From Acidobacteriota bacterium (lineage in GTDB: Bacteria; Acidobacteriota; Vicinamibacteria; Vicinamibacterales; UBA2999), in NCBI GenBank assembly GCA_963169195.1, contig CAUJDN010000134.1, forward strand, positions 1 through 34,213: 34,213 bases of DNA, written 5' to 3'. Position 1 is the first letter of the stretch. Each line of letters starts with the position of its first letter. The position numbers were made by a program, and so were the translations under genes. The notes beneath the pieces are model-generated. The model had not been told where the DNA came from and ran no database searches. It was given only the letters and a program-made list of their open reading frames with translations. Shown here in pieces: positions 21,190 through 28,718 of the stretch.

Positions 21190-21212
21190 CTGTCGCGGGT
21201 TCCAAGCGACAG
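21190..21212. other. Hairpin upstream of lpdA
   Basis: CTGTCGC and GCGACAG form a perfect 7-base inverted repeat around GGGTTCCAA, 28 bases after the small membrane gene and about 60 bases before lpdA. It could be a terminator of the first or a leader element of the second; there is no T-tract. Confidence 0.35.
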
Positions 21213-21272
21213 TGGGAGGTTGACCGTTGTCCCCCGATGCGTGGAACGCATCGCACGTGGAAGGAGCAGGCC

Positions 21273-22703
21273 TTGGCGAACGGGTACGACGTGGTGGTCA
21301 TCGGGGCCGGAACGGGCGGGTATGTCGCCGCCATCCGCGCCGCGCAGCTCGGATTGACGGTGGCCGTGGTCGAGCGCCAGAAGGCGCTCGGGGGCACCTG
21401 CCTCATCTGGGGCTGCATCCCCACCAAGGCGCTGCTCGAGCACGCGCACGCCCTGAAGGTGGCGCAGGGGGCCGCCGAGTGGGGGCTCACCGGCGTGGAC
21501 GGAAAGGCCGTGGGCATCAGCCTGCCCGCCGTGCACGCGCGCAAGGACAGGATGATCACCGGGCTCACCGGCGGCATCGAGATGCTCTTCAAGAAGAACA
21601 AGATCGACTGGATCAAGGGCACAGCGCGGCTCACCGGCGGCCTCGGCGTCGAGGTGACGCGGCACGACGGCGCGACGCAGCGTCTCACCGCGAAGAAGGA
21701 GATCATCGTCGCCACCGGATCGGCCGCCCGCAGCGTGCCGGGCATCGCGGTGGACCGCCGGCGGATCATCTTCAGCGACGAGGCCATTCACCTGGCCGAG
21801 GTGCCGAAATCGATGGCCATCATGGGCAGCGGGGCCGTGGGCGTCGAGTTCGCGTCCATCTTCAGGAGCTTCGGCAGCGAGGTGACCATCATCGAGCTGC
21901 TGCCGCGCCTGGTGCCGGGGGAAGACGAGGCCGTGTCGGCCGAGCTCGAGAAGACGTTCAAGCGCCGCGGCATCAAGGTGCACACCGGGACGAAGGTCAC
22001 CAGCGCGACCGCCGGCACGAAGGGCGTGGACGTGGAGATGGTCGGGCCGGGGCAGGGCGCGGCGCCGCAGAAGGCCGCGTTCGACCTGCTGCTGGTCGCC
22101 ACCGGCCGCGGCCCCGTCACCGAGGGGCTCGGCCTCGAGGAGATCGGCGTCAGGATGGACCGGGGCTCCATCGTGGTGGACGGGTTGTTCCACACCAGCG
22201 TGCCCGGCATCTCGGCCGTCGGGGACGTCGTCACCATGGGCGGGCCCCATTACCAGCTGGCGCACGTGGCGTCCATGGAGGGCATCGTGCTGGCCGAGCG
22301 CATCGCCGGGCATCCCGTCACGCCCGTCAACTACGACCACGTGCCGCGCTGCACCTACTGCGAGCCCGAGATCGGCAGCGTGGGCCTGACCGAGGCCCAG
22401 GCGAAGGCGCAGGGCTACGACGTGCGCACGGGCGCCTTCCCGTTCAAGGTGCTGGCGCGCGCGCGGATGGCGGGCGAGACCGAGGGCTTCGTGAAGATCG
22501 TGGCCGAGAAGAAGTACGACGAGGTGCTCGGCGTGCACATCATCGGCCCGCGCGCCACGGAACTGGTGGCCGAGGCCGTGATGATGCTGCGCATGGAGTG
22601 CACGGTCGAGGAACTGGTGAAGACGATTCACGCGCACCCGACCATGTCGGAGGCAGTCGGCGAAGCCGCTCACGCCGCGCACGGCGCGGCGATTCATATC
22701 TGA
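21273..22703 (+). CDS. lpdA: Dihydrolipoyl dehydrogenase (E3)
   Basis: 476 residues. It reoxidises the dihydrolipoyl groups of 2-oxo acid dehydrogenase complexes using FAD and NAD+. Seen: FAD motif VVVIGAGTGGYVAAI; redox-active disulfide GGTCLIWGCIPTK (C43, C48); second FAD contact VATGSA; NAD motif AIMGSGAVGVEFAS; GISAVGDV; and the C-terminal catalytic dyad region HAHPTMSEAV, which serves the partner subunit. I chose the TTG at 21273 because AAGGAG lies 6 bases upstream and translation then begins at the usual place (ANGYDVVVIG). An ATG at 21237 would add 12 residues without a ribosome-binding site. It is first in the lpdA - E2 - lipB cluster and probably also serves SucAB. Confidence 0.95.
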   Translation: MANGYDVVVIGAGTGGYVAAIRAAQLGLTVAVVERQKALGGTCLIWGCIPTKALLEHAHALKVAQGAAEWGLTGVDGKAVGISLPAVHARKDRMITGLTGGIEMLFKKNKIDWIKGTARLTGGLGVEVTRHDGATQRLTAKKEIIVATGSAARSVPGIAVDRRRIIFSDEAIHLAEVPKSMAIMGSGAVGVEFASIFRSFGSEVTIIELLPRLVPGEDEAVSAELEKTFKRRGIKVHTGTKVTSATAGTKGVDVEMVGPGQGAAPQKAAFDLLLVATGRGPVTEGLGLEEIGVRMDRGSIVVDGLFHTSVPGISAVGDVVTMGGPHYQLAHVASMEGIVLAERIAGHPVTPVNYDHVPRCTYCEPEIGSVGLTEAQAKAQGYDVRTGAFPFKVLARARMAGETEGFVKIVAEKKYDEVLGVHIIGPRATELVAEAVMMLRMECTVEELVKTIHAHPTMSEAVGEAAHAAHGAAIHI

Positions 22704-22708
22704 GCCAA

Positions 22709-22735
22709 GACCCCAAGCCCTCAAGACCCCAAGAC
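22709..22735. repeat. C-rich repeat between lpdA and the E2 gene
   Basis: GACCCCAAG occurs twice in short order with a CCCTCAAG between. It belongs to the CCCCAAG family and fills most of the 49-base gap before the E2 start. Confidence 0.65.
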
Positions 22736-22752
22736 CTGAAGGGTAACGACCC

Positions 22753-24066
22753 ATGTCCACACCCGTAGTGATGCCCCAGATGGGCGAGTCGATTGCCGAG
22801 GGCACCATCGTCCGTTGGATGAAGAAGGTCGGCGACGCCGTGGATCGCGACGAGCCGCTGTTCGAGATCTCCACCGACAAGGTGGACGCCGAGATCCCCT
22901 CGCCCGCCGCGGGCGTGGTCCTCGACATCTCGGTGAAGGAGGGCGAGACCGTCCCGGTGAACAGCGTCGTCGCCCTGATCGGCGAGGCCGGGTCCTCCGT
23001 CGCGACACCCGCGGCGAAGGCCGCTGCGCCGGATGCGGCCCCTGCACCATCTGTACTATCTGCGCCATCTGCGCCGCCTCCGGCCCCTGTGACCCCTGCG
23101 TCATCGGCGGCCCCATCGGCGTCCGAGCGTCAGCGTTCGTCCCCCCTCGTCCGCCGGATCGCGAAGGAGCACAACGTCGACGTCTCGCGGATCGCCGGTT
23201 CCGGCATCGGCGGGCGCGTCACGAAGACCGACATCCTGTCGTTCATCGAGCGCGGCGGGGTGGTGACCCTTGCTGAAGCCCCGGCGCACCGGCCGGTTGG
23301 CCCGGCGATCCAGGGGCTGCCGGCGGCCCCCGCGGCGGCCCGGCCGGTCGGCCACGCCCCTTCGGTGTTCCGCCTGCCCACCGACCGGGTCGAGCCGATG
23401 TCGGTGATGCGGAAGAAGATCGCCGAGCACATGGTGCTCAGCAAGCACACATCCGCGCACGTGTATTCGGTGTTCGAGGTGAACTACAGCCGCGTGGATC
23501 AGATCCGCAAGGCGAAGAAGGCCGAGTACGAGGCTGCCGGGGCGAAGCTCACCTTCACGTCCTTCATCGCCAGGGCCGCGGTGGACTGCCTGCGCCGCCA
23601 TCCCGTGATCAACGCCTCGATCGACGGGGACACCGTCGTGTATCGCGGCACGGTCAACCTCGGCATCGCCGTCGCCCTCGAGAACGGCCTCATCGTGCCG
23701 GTGGTGAAGGGCGCGGAGGAGAAGAACATCCTGGGCCTGTCGCGGGCCATCCAGGACGTCGCGGACCGCGCACGGGCGAAGAAGCTGAGCCCCGAAGAGG
23801 TGCAGGGCGGCACGTTCACCATCACCAACCCCGGCAACTTCGGCGCGCAGTTCGGCCTGCCCGTCATCAACCAGCCGCAGGTGGCCATCCTGGGCGTGGG
23901 CGCCATCGAGAAGCGCCCCGTCGTCATCGACGACATGATCGGCATTCGCACGATGGGGTACCTCACGCTCGGCTACGACCACCGGCTCGTGGACGGCGCC
24001 GTCGCCGACCAGTTCATGGCCGACCTGAAGCAGTCGATCGAGCACTTCGATCCTGCGCAGGTGTAG
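22753..24066 (+). CDS. 2-oxo acid dehydrogenase E2 (dihydrolipoyl acyltransferase), substrate class unresolved
   Basis: 437 residues. One lipoyl domain (1-78) with lipoyl-lysine K43 in ISTDKVDAEIP; a long Ala/Pro/Ser linker (about 79-130); a peripheral-subunit-binding domain (SPLVRRIAKEHNVDVSRIAG, GRVTKTDIL); a second linker; and a catalytic domain from about 200 with [28 protein letters not shown] and the active-site motif YDHRLVDG (H410). It could be the E2 of a pyruvate or branched-chain 2-oxo acid dehydrogenase, or a second succinyltransferase. No E1 gene lies beside it. It sits between lpdA and lipB, which provide E3 and lipoylation. Part of the first linker is encoded by an in-frame 9-base repeat (23042-23077). 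Confidence 0.92.
   Translation: MSTPVVMPQMGESIAEGTIVRWMKKVGDAVDRDEPLFEISTDKVDAEIPSPAAGVVLDISVKEGETVPVNSVVALIGEAGSSVATPAAKAAAPDAAPAPSVLSAPSAPPPAPVTPASSAAPSASERQRSSPLVRRIAKEHNVDVSRIAGSGIGGRVTKTDILSFIERGGVVTLAEAPAHRPVGPAIQGLPAAPAAARPVGHAPSVFRLPTDRVEPMSVMRKKIAEHMVLSKHTSAHVYSVFEVNYSRVDQIRKAKKAEYEAAGAKLTFTSFIARAAVDCLRRHPVINASIDGDTVVYRGTVNLGIAVALENGLIVPVVKGAEEKNILGLSRAIQDVADRARAKKLSPEEVQGGTFTITNPGNFGAQFGLPVINQPQVAILGVGAIEKRPVVIDDMIGIRTMGYLTLGYDHRLVDGAVADQFMADLKQSIEHFDPAQV
23042..23077. repeat. In-frame period-9 repeat in the E2 linker (CTGCRCCAT-type x4)
   Basis: Four tandem nonamers (CTGCACCAT, CTGTACTAT, CTGCGCCAT, CTGCGCCGC) encode the linker APSVLSAPSAPP. Nine bases keep the frame, so each unit adds three residues. 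The word resembles the intergenic GCGTCATCT unit at 4944-4970. Confidence 0.75.
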
Positions 24067-24119
24067 GAGGACACGGGAGGCCACGAGGCAGTCACGAAGG
24101 CGGAGGACTTTCCAGACCT

Positions 24120-24139
24120 CGGGCCCCAGGCCCCAAGAC
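24120..24139. repeat. C-rich repeat touching the lipB start
   Basis: GGGCCCCAGGCCCCAAGAC ends at the base before the lipB ATG. It holds two units of the CCCCAAG/CCCCAGG family and no Shine-Dalgarno sequence. Confidence 0.6.
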
Positions 24140-24820
24140 ATGCGACCCCTTGACGTCCAACGGCTTGGCGTGGTGCCGTATGCGGAGGCGCTCGAGCGGC
24201 AGAAGCAGCTCGTCGAGGAGCGGCGCGCCGGCCGCATCCCCGATACGCTGCTGCTGCTGCAGCACCCGCACGTGCTCACGGTGGGGGTGAAGAAGGACGG
24301 CCGCAGCCACATCCTGGCGTCGCCGGACCGGCTGCAGGCGCTTGGCGTCGAGGTATTCGAGACGGGACGCGGCGGCGACGTCACCTACCATGGTCCCGGG
24401 CAGGTCGTCGGCTATCCCATCCTCGACCTCGACCCGGACCGCCGGGACGTGCACCGCTACGTGCGCGACATCGAGGAGGTGATGATCCGCGCCTGCGCGC
24501 GCTACGGCGTCGAGGCCGGCCGCATCCAGGGCCTGTCGGGCACCTGGGTGGCCCACCCGGCGCGCGGCCCCGAGAAGATCGGCGCCATCGGCGTCCGCAT
24601 CTCGCGCTGGATCACCAGCCACGGGTTTGCCTTCAACGTCAGCACGGCCCTCGATTTCTTCAATCTCATCGTTCCCTGCGGCATCCGCGACCGCGGCGTG
24701 ACCTCGCTGGAGACGGCCACGGGACGCCCCCACCTCGTCCGTGACGTGGAAACGGCGCTCGTCGAGGAGTTCGCCGCGGTCTTCGAGCGTGACGTAACCA
24801 ACTCGGTATCAGCAGGTTAG
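24140..24820 (+). CDS. lipB: Octanoyl-[ACP]:protein N-octanoyltransferase
   Basis: 226 residues, the usual length. It moves octanoate from acyl carrier protein to the lipoyl-domain lysine of E2 (or GcvH) proteins; LipA then adds sulfur. Seen: the family signature RGGDVTYHGPGQVVGYPI, the conserved Lys in KIGAIGVRISRWITSHGFA, and the catalytic cysteine C180 in IVPCGI. It is third in the lpdA - E2 - lipB cluster, 73 bases after the E2 stop, and supplies the cofactor for the E2 proteins encoded at 22753 and 185. lipA is not in the window. The ATG directly follows a C-rich repeat and has no ribosome-binding site; a purine-rich GGCGGAGG lies about 35 bases upstream, too far to serve directly. Confidence 0.95.
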   Translation: MRPLDVQRLGVVPYAEALERQKQLVEERRAGRIPDTLLLLQHPHVLTVGVKKDGRSHILASPDRLQALGVEVFETGRGGDVTYHGPGQVVGYPILDLDPDRRDVHRYVRDIEEVMIRACARYGVEAGRIQGLSGTWVAHPARGPEKIGAIGVRISRWITSHGFAFNVSTALDFFNLIVPCGIRDRGVTSLETATGRPHLVRDVETALVEEFAAVFERDVTNSVSAG

Positions 24821-24870
24821 CCCGCCCGCACCCGCCGGCGCCCGCCCGCACCTGTCCGCACCCGCCCGCA
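24821..24870. repeat. Period-10 tandem repeat (CCCGCCCGCA x5)
   Basis: Five decamers in perfect register start at the base after the lipB stop: CCCGCCCGCA, CCCGCCGGCG, CCCGCCCGCA, CCTGTCCGCA, CCCGCCCGCA. This is the longest array of the unit also found inside sucB, the helicase gene and before smr. Confidence 0.85.
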
Positions 24871-24935
24871 CCCGGGAATAACCACCGCGCCCGTGGGGTT
24901 CTGTCCCCATGAGAGATGCAGAAAGGGTGCTGACG

Positions 24936-25565
24936 ATGCGCGAACAGGTTACTGAGACTCACCTCGTTGAACGGCTCCGCCAGGGCGACGACAGCGCCCT
25001 CGGGGAGCTGGCCGCGGCCTACGGTTCGAAGATTTTCCAGCTGGCATTCCGCTACGTGAAGAACCGCGAGGATGCCGAGGAGATCACCCAGGATGTCCTG
25101 ATGAAGGTGTACCGGAAGATCGACGCCTTCCGTGGCGACGCGGCGCTCTCGTCGTGGATCTACCGCATCACGTTCAACACGGCGATGTCGCGGCTGCGCC
25201 ACACCAGGGCCGCGCGGATGGCCGAGCTCGCCGACGTGCCCGTCGGCCCTGGCCAGGACGATGGGCCCGGCGCGCCGCGCGCGCACGACCCGGCCGACTG
25301 GTCGTCGATGGCCGACGAGCAGATGCTCCGCCAGCAGATGCGCGAGCGCCTCGCCGAGGCGGTGGACGCGCTGCCCTCCATCTACCGCACGCCCGTCATC
25401 CTGCGCGACCTGCAGGGGCTCAGCACCGAGGAAGCCAGCCGGCGGCTGAAGCTGAAGGATCAGACGCTGAAGTCGCGGCTGCACCGCGGGCGGCTGCTGC
25501 TCCGCAAGCGCCTGGCCGTGTTCGCCGATGGCCTCACGCTTCACCGTCCGGTCGAAGCCTACTGA
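24936..25565 (+). CDS. ECF-type RNA polymerase sigma factor
   Basis: 209 residues. Region 2 is clear: LGELAAAYGSKIFQLAFRYV, KNREDAEEITQDVLMKVYRK and the promoter-melting FRGDAALSSWIYRITFNTA. An acidic/Pro-rich linker precedes region 4 with LPSIYRTPVILRDLQGLSTE and the helix-turn-helix KLKDQTLKSRLHRGRLLLRK. The ATG at 24936 has AAAGGG about 9 bases upstream and is preferred; the ATG at 24909 would add 9 residues and has none. No anti-sigma gene is adjacent, since the downstream gene is on the other strand and overlaps by 7 bases, so control of activity is unclear. GGGAATAACC near 24874 loosely resembles an ECF -35 (GGAAC) and might indicate autoregulation; this is weak. Confidence 0.92.
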   Translation: MREQVTETHLVERLRQGDDSALGELAAAYGSKIFQLAFRYVKNREDAEEITQDVLMKVYRKIDAFRGDAALSSWIYRITFNTAMSRLRHTRAARMAELADVPVGPGQDDGPGAPRAHDPADWSSMADEQMLRQQMRERLAEAVDALPSIYRTPVILRDLQGLSTEEASRRLKLKDQTLKSRLHRGRLLLRKRLAVFADGLTLHRPVEAY

Positions 25566-27064
25566 CGTGCCAGCTCTTCCACGACCCTGAGGGCGAGCCG
25601 GGCCACCTCGGCTCCGCCCTGGGCGTCGATGCGCCCCCAGTCGTCCGAGGGCCGGTGGTAATCGGCATGGAAGCCGGTGAAGAACGCCATCGCCGGCACG
25701 CCGCGAGCGGCAAAGCTCGCCCCGTCGGACTGATCGGCCTGATAGCCGCCCCCGCGGAGGAAGTCCTCCAGCCGCAGCCGCGTCCACGACTGCATGCGCC
25801 GGAAGAGCGCCGGGAAGCCTTCCCGCCAGCCGAACGCGCCCACCAGCACGCGGCCGCGCGCGCGCCCGACCATGTCGAGGTTCACCATGGCCACCGTCCG
25901 TTCCAGCGGCACGGTGGGGTGCAGGACGTAGTGTCTCGATCCCCGGAGGCCCAGTTCTTCGCCTGCGAAGGCGACGAACACCACGGTGCGGCGGAAGCGC
26001 GCCGGCGTGGCTCCCGCCACGCGGGCCATCTCGATGAGGGCCGCGGTGCCCGACGCGTTGTCGTCCGCCCCGTTGTGGATGTCGCCGGTCGCCTCCGGGG
26101 CCTGGGAGAACTCGCCGCCCGTCCCCACATGGTCGTAGTGCGCCCCCACGACGACGGCCTCGTGCGCCCGTGACGGGTCGGCCCCGCGCAGCACGCCCAC
26201 GATGTTCCTGACGCGCGCCGTGAACTGCGCGCGGTGCTCGACGTAGTCCAGTGTCGCGCCCGCGAGCGGCCTGGAGACGGGCGCCAGCGTCCGATCGATC
26301 GCGGCGGCGGCCGCCTCGAGGTCCAGTGCCGGGATGGCGCGGGCCAGAGGGTCGCGGGCCACGCGCAGGACCGGGAGGCCCATGGTGTCGCGCTGCGGAT
26401 CGGACCACCACGCGCCGCGCATCGCGCGGTCGTCCACGTGCGAGGGATCCTCGACGACGAGCAGCAGGCGCGCGCCGCGCTCCCGCGCCTCGCGGGCCTT
26501 GGCCGAGATGGACGCGGCTGGCGTGAGGTTGCGGCCATCGAAGGGGCTTCGCGCGTCGCCTTCCTGCGGCTCGTGTGTCAGCACCAGCACCGCCGCGCCC
26601 TCGACATCGAGGCTGGCGTAGTCGTCGTAGCCGAGGCCGGGCGCCGAGATGCCGTAGCCCGCGAACACCAGCGGCACGTCGTCGAAGGCGGGCGGCGGGG
26701 CGCCGGGCTGCCGGTCGAGGGCCGACAGCGGGTAGTAGTCCACGCCGAGGCCGAAGGTGTGCGTCGTGCCCCCGGCGGCCAGCCGCAGCGCGGCCGTGGA
26801 GGGAGGCTCGATCCGCACCTCGGTGTCGAAGGGCTGGTCGAACGATCCGCCGCCGGCGCCGCCCGCGAGGCCCGCCGCGCGGAACCGTGCCGCGATGTAG
26901 TCGGCGGCGCGCTCGAGATCGGGCGTGCCGTTGCCGCGCCCGCCGAGCTGATCGGACGCGAGGTGCCGCACGTGCGACAGGAATGCCGAGGCCGTGGGTC
27001 GCGGCGGCCCCTGGGCCCCCAGCGCCGCGGCCCACAGCAGCACGAACGCCAGGGTGCGGCGCAT
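25559..27064 (-). CDS. Secreted M28-family zinc aminopeptidase
   Basis: 501 residues with a signal peptide (MRRTLAFVLLWAAALGAQG). A protease-associated (PA) domain insert lies at about 110-260. The M28 zinc ligands are all present: H309 in VVVGAHYDHVG, Asp in HNGADDNASG, Glu pair in FAGEELGLRGS, Asp in VNLDMVGRA and the last His in FHADYHRPSDDW. It should release N-terminal amino acids from peptides in the periplasm or outside the cell. Its ATG is 4 bases after the stop of the MDH-like gene, so the two are in one operon. The 3' end overlaps the end of the sigma-factor gene by 7 bases. Confidence 0.93.
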   Translation of the reverse strand: MRRTLAFVLLWAAALGAQGPPRPTASAFLSHVRHLASDQLGGRGNGTPDLERAADYIAARFRAAGLAGGAGGGSFDQPFDTEVRIEPPSTAALRLAAGGTTHTFGLGVDYYPLSALDRQPGAPPPAFDDVPLVFAGYGISAPGLGYDDYASLDVEGAAVLVLTHEPQEGDARSPFDGRNLTPAASISAKAREARERGARLLLVVEDPSHVDDRAMRGAWWSDPQRDTMGLPVLRVARDPLARAIPALDLEAAAAAIDRTLAPVSRPLAGATLDYVEHRAQFTARVRNIVGVLRGADPSRAHEAVVVGAHYDHVGTGGEFSQAPEATGDIHNGADDNASGTAALIEMARVAGATPARFRRTVVFVAFAGEELGLRGSRHYVLHPTVPLERTVAMVNLDMVGRARGRVLVGAFGWREGFPALFRRMQSWTRLRLEDFLRGGGYQADQSDGASFAARGVPAMAFFTGFHADYHRPSDDWGRIDAQGGAEVARLALRVVEELARQ

Positions 27065-27068
27065 GCGT

Positions 27069-27908
27069 TCAGCGCGCGAGCGCCGTCTCGAGCCGCACGC
27101 GGTCGCGAGACGAGAGCGGCGCCGGCTCCATGCGCAGGATGCCCTGCGCGTGCACGCGCGCGGGCAGGACGGCCGATCGGCCGGGCATGGACGGGCCCAC
27201 GTCCACCGCCACCTGCAGCACGTGTACGCGAGGCGCGCGCGTGATCATCGATCGCATCACGTGGGCGGCGGCGCTCGCGAGCGCCATGGCGGCGGCTGGC
27301 CAGAGGCGCGGCAGCCGATGCTCGATGCGGGTGATGGCCGGAGGCGCCAGCACGTCGGTGGCGCGGCGTCCGCCGATGCTGGCCGATTCCCATGGCACGA
27401 TGATCTCGTCGGGCGCGCGGCCCACGACGAGCAGTGAGACGTCTGCAGGCGACAGCTCGGCCTCCAGGGCGACCAGCGCCAGCGCCGCCGCGCGCAGCGC
27501 CTCGGGCGCGGTGCCGAACAGGCGCGTCGGCGGCAGGCCCAGCTCGTGCACGCCGCGATCGATCAGCAGGGCCTGGTGCGGGCATGCGCAGAGCACGGGC
27601 GCGGCGCGGTTGAGGCCGGCCACGCGCGCGAGCAGCCCGAGGCCGGCGTCTCCGTCCCAGACGCCGGCGGCGACGCGATCGGCGATGACGACGATGCCGG
27701 CGTCCATCACCGCGGACTCGTCGGCGGTGCCCGAGAGGCGCGTGGCGTAGCCATCCACCGGTGCCGCCTGCGCGATGTCGAGCGCCTTTCCCGCGGCCAC
27801 CGTGCCGGCATCGTCCACGATGACGACGCGGGCCGCCATGTCCGCCGCGGCGGCCTGCCGGGCCACGGTGGCGCCGATCTCGCCCGCGCCGAGAATGACG
27901 ATGGTCAC
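27069..27908 (-). CDS. Malate/lactate dehydrogenase-like protein lacking active-site residues
   Basis: 279 residues from the GTG at 27908. The NAD-binding start (MTIVILGAGEIGATVARQ) and the downstream pattern GKALDIAQAAPVDGY are those of MDH. The later order of strands also fits (FGTAPEALRAAALALVALEA, SPADVSLLVVGRAPDEIIVP). Yet the catalytic His of GGHGD is replaced (GRAPD, Ala165), the N-P-V-D cofactor motif reads CACPHQ, and the substrate-binding R-x-P-G-M-x-R loop reads DRVAAGVWDGD. So it is probably not an active MDH; it may be a binding or regulatory protein, or act on another substrate. No ATG is available near the fold start. TACAAT lies 6 bases before the GTG. It is first in an operon with the M28 peptidase gene. 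Confidence 0.8.
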   Translation of the reverse strand: MTIVILGAGEIGATVARQAAAADMAARVVIVDDAGTVAAGKALDIAQAAPVDGYATRLSGTADESAVMDAGIVVIADRVAAGVWDGDAGLGLLARVAGLNRAAPVLCACPHQALLIDRGVHELGLPPTRLFGTAPEALRAAALALVALEAELSPADVSLLVVGRAPDEIIVPWESASIGGRRATDVLAPPAITRIEHRLPRLWPAAAMALASAAAHVMRSMITRAPRVHVLQVAVDVGPSMPGRSAVLPARVHAQGILRMEPAPLSSRDRVRLETALAR

Positions 27909-27910
27909 GG

Positions 27911-27920
27911 TAGGATTGTA
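27911..27920. promoter_or_regulatory. Overlapping -10 elements between divergent MDH-like and SDR genes
   Basis: TAGGATTGTA reads TAGGAT on the plus strand (27911-27916) and TACAAT on the minus strand (27920-27915). The two -10-like hexamers overlap. The minus one ends 6 bases before the GTG at 27908; the plus one lies 40 bases before the SDR ATG. The whole divergent gap is only 48 bases. Confidence 0.45.
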
Positions 27921-27956
27921 GCCGGAGCGTTCGTCCCCGGGCGCCAGGAGGTCCTC

Positions 27957-28670
27957 ATGTCCCTCGTCTCCCTCATCACCGGTGGCACGCGCGGCATCGG
28001 CTTTGCCATCGCCGAGCGGCTGCTGGCCCGCGGGCACGATGTCGCCGTGACGGGCACCACGTCGAGCGGGGCGGCGCGGGCGGAGCATGCGCTGGCCGGG
28101 ACGTGCGGCGACCCGGGACGCGTGCTCGGTCTGGTCTGCGACGTGCGGGATCCCGCGGCGGTGGATCTGGCCGTGGAGACGGTGGTCGCGAGGTTCGGCG
28201 GCCTCGACGTTCTCGTGAACAACGCCGGTGTCGGCGGGGGCGCGCCCGTGTCGGAGCTGCCGTACGACGAGTGGCGCCGCATCATCGACACCAACCTCTC
28301 CGGCGTCTTCTACGGCTGCCGCGCCGCGCTGCCGCACCTGAAAGCACGCGGTCGTGGCTGGATCGTCAACCTCAGCAGCCTGGCTAGCACGAACGCCTTC
28401 GCGGGCGGCGCCGCCTATTGCGCGTCGAAGGCGGGCCTGAACGCCTTCACCGAGGCGCTGATGCAGGAGGTGCGGCACGACGACATCCGTGTCAGCTGCA
28501 TCCTGCCCGGCTCGGTGGCCACCGGCTTCTCGGGCCGCGAGCCCGAGACGGGCGCCAACTGGAAGCTGAGCCCGGACGATGTGGCGCGGGTCGTCGAGGA
28601 CCTGCTGGACCATCCCGGCCGCAGCCTGCCGAGCCGCGTCGAGATACGCCCCTCCAGGCCGCCCGGGTAG
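27957..28670 (+). CDS. Short-chain dehydrogenase/reductase (SDR), substrate unknown
   Basis: 237 residues, the classical SDR size. Seen: cofactor motif LITGGTRGIGFAIAE, VCDVRDP, the NNAG motif in VLVNNAGVGG, the catalytic Ser in WIVNLSSLAS, the Tyr/Lys pair in AAYCASKAGLNAF, and SCILPGSVATGF after it. It oxidises or reduces an alcohol/carbonyl pair with NAD(P); the 3-oxoacyl-ACP reductase style is possible but no lipid genes are near. The start at 27957 has one of the best ribosome-binding sites of the window, AGGAGG at 27946-27951, 5 bases away. It is divergent from the MDH-like gene and convergent with the PLP-enzyme gene. Confidence 0.93.
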   Translation: MSLVSLITGGTRGIGFAIAERLLARGHDVAVTGTTSSGAARAEHALAGTCGDPGRVLGLVCDVRDPAAVDLAVETVVARFGGLDVLVNNAGVGGGAPVSELPYDEWRRIIDTNLSGVFYGCRAALPHLKARGRGWIVNLSSLASTNAFAGGAAYCASKAGLNAFTEALMQEVRHDDIRVSCILPGSVATGFSGREPETGANWKLSPDDVARVVEDLLDHPGRSLPSRVEIRPSRPPG

Positions 28671-28683
28671 CGCGGCCACGTCC

Positions 28684-28718
28684 ATCGACGACTGCCGACT
28701 ATCGGCAATCGCTCAATG
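28684..28718. repeat. Small palindromic element (TGCCGACTATCGGCA)
   Basis: TGCCGA-CTA-TCGGCA forms a short perfect hairpin in the 42-base gap between convergent genes, within ATCGACGACTGCCGACTATC. A related sequence (GACGATTATCGGCCATCGTC) lies at 30204-30223. It may act as a weak terminator and belongs to another dispersed repeat type. Confidence 0.45.

Noticed and set aside
20808..21272. Long N-terminal extension of lpdA
   Set aside because: It covers the small membrane gene and a hairpin. The TTG at 21273 has AAGGAG at the right distance and starts the FAD fold at the usual place.
24871..24905. Autoregulated ECF promoter before the sigma factor
   Set aside because: GGGAATAACC resembles a -35 only loosely and no convincing -10 follows; kept as a remark, not a feature.
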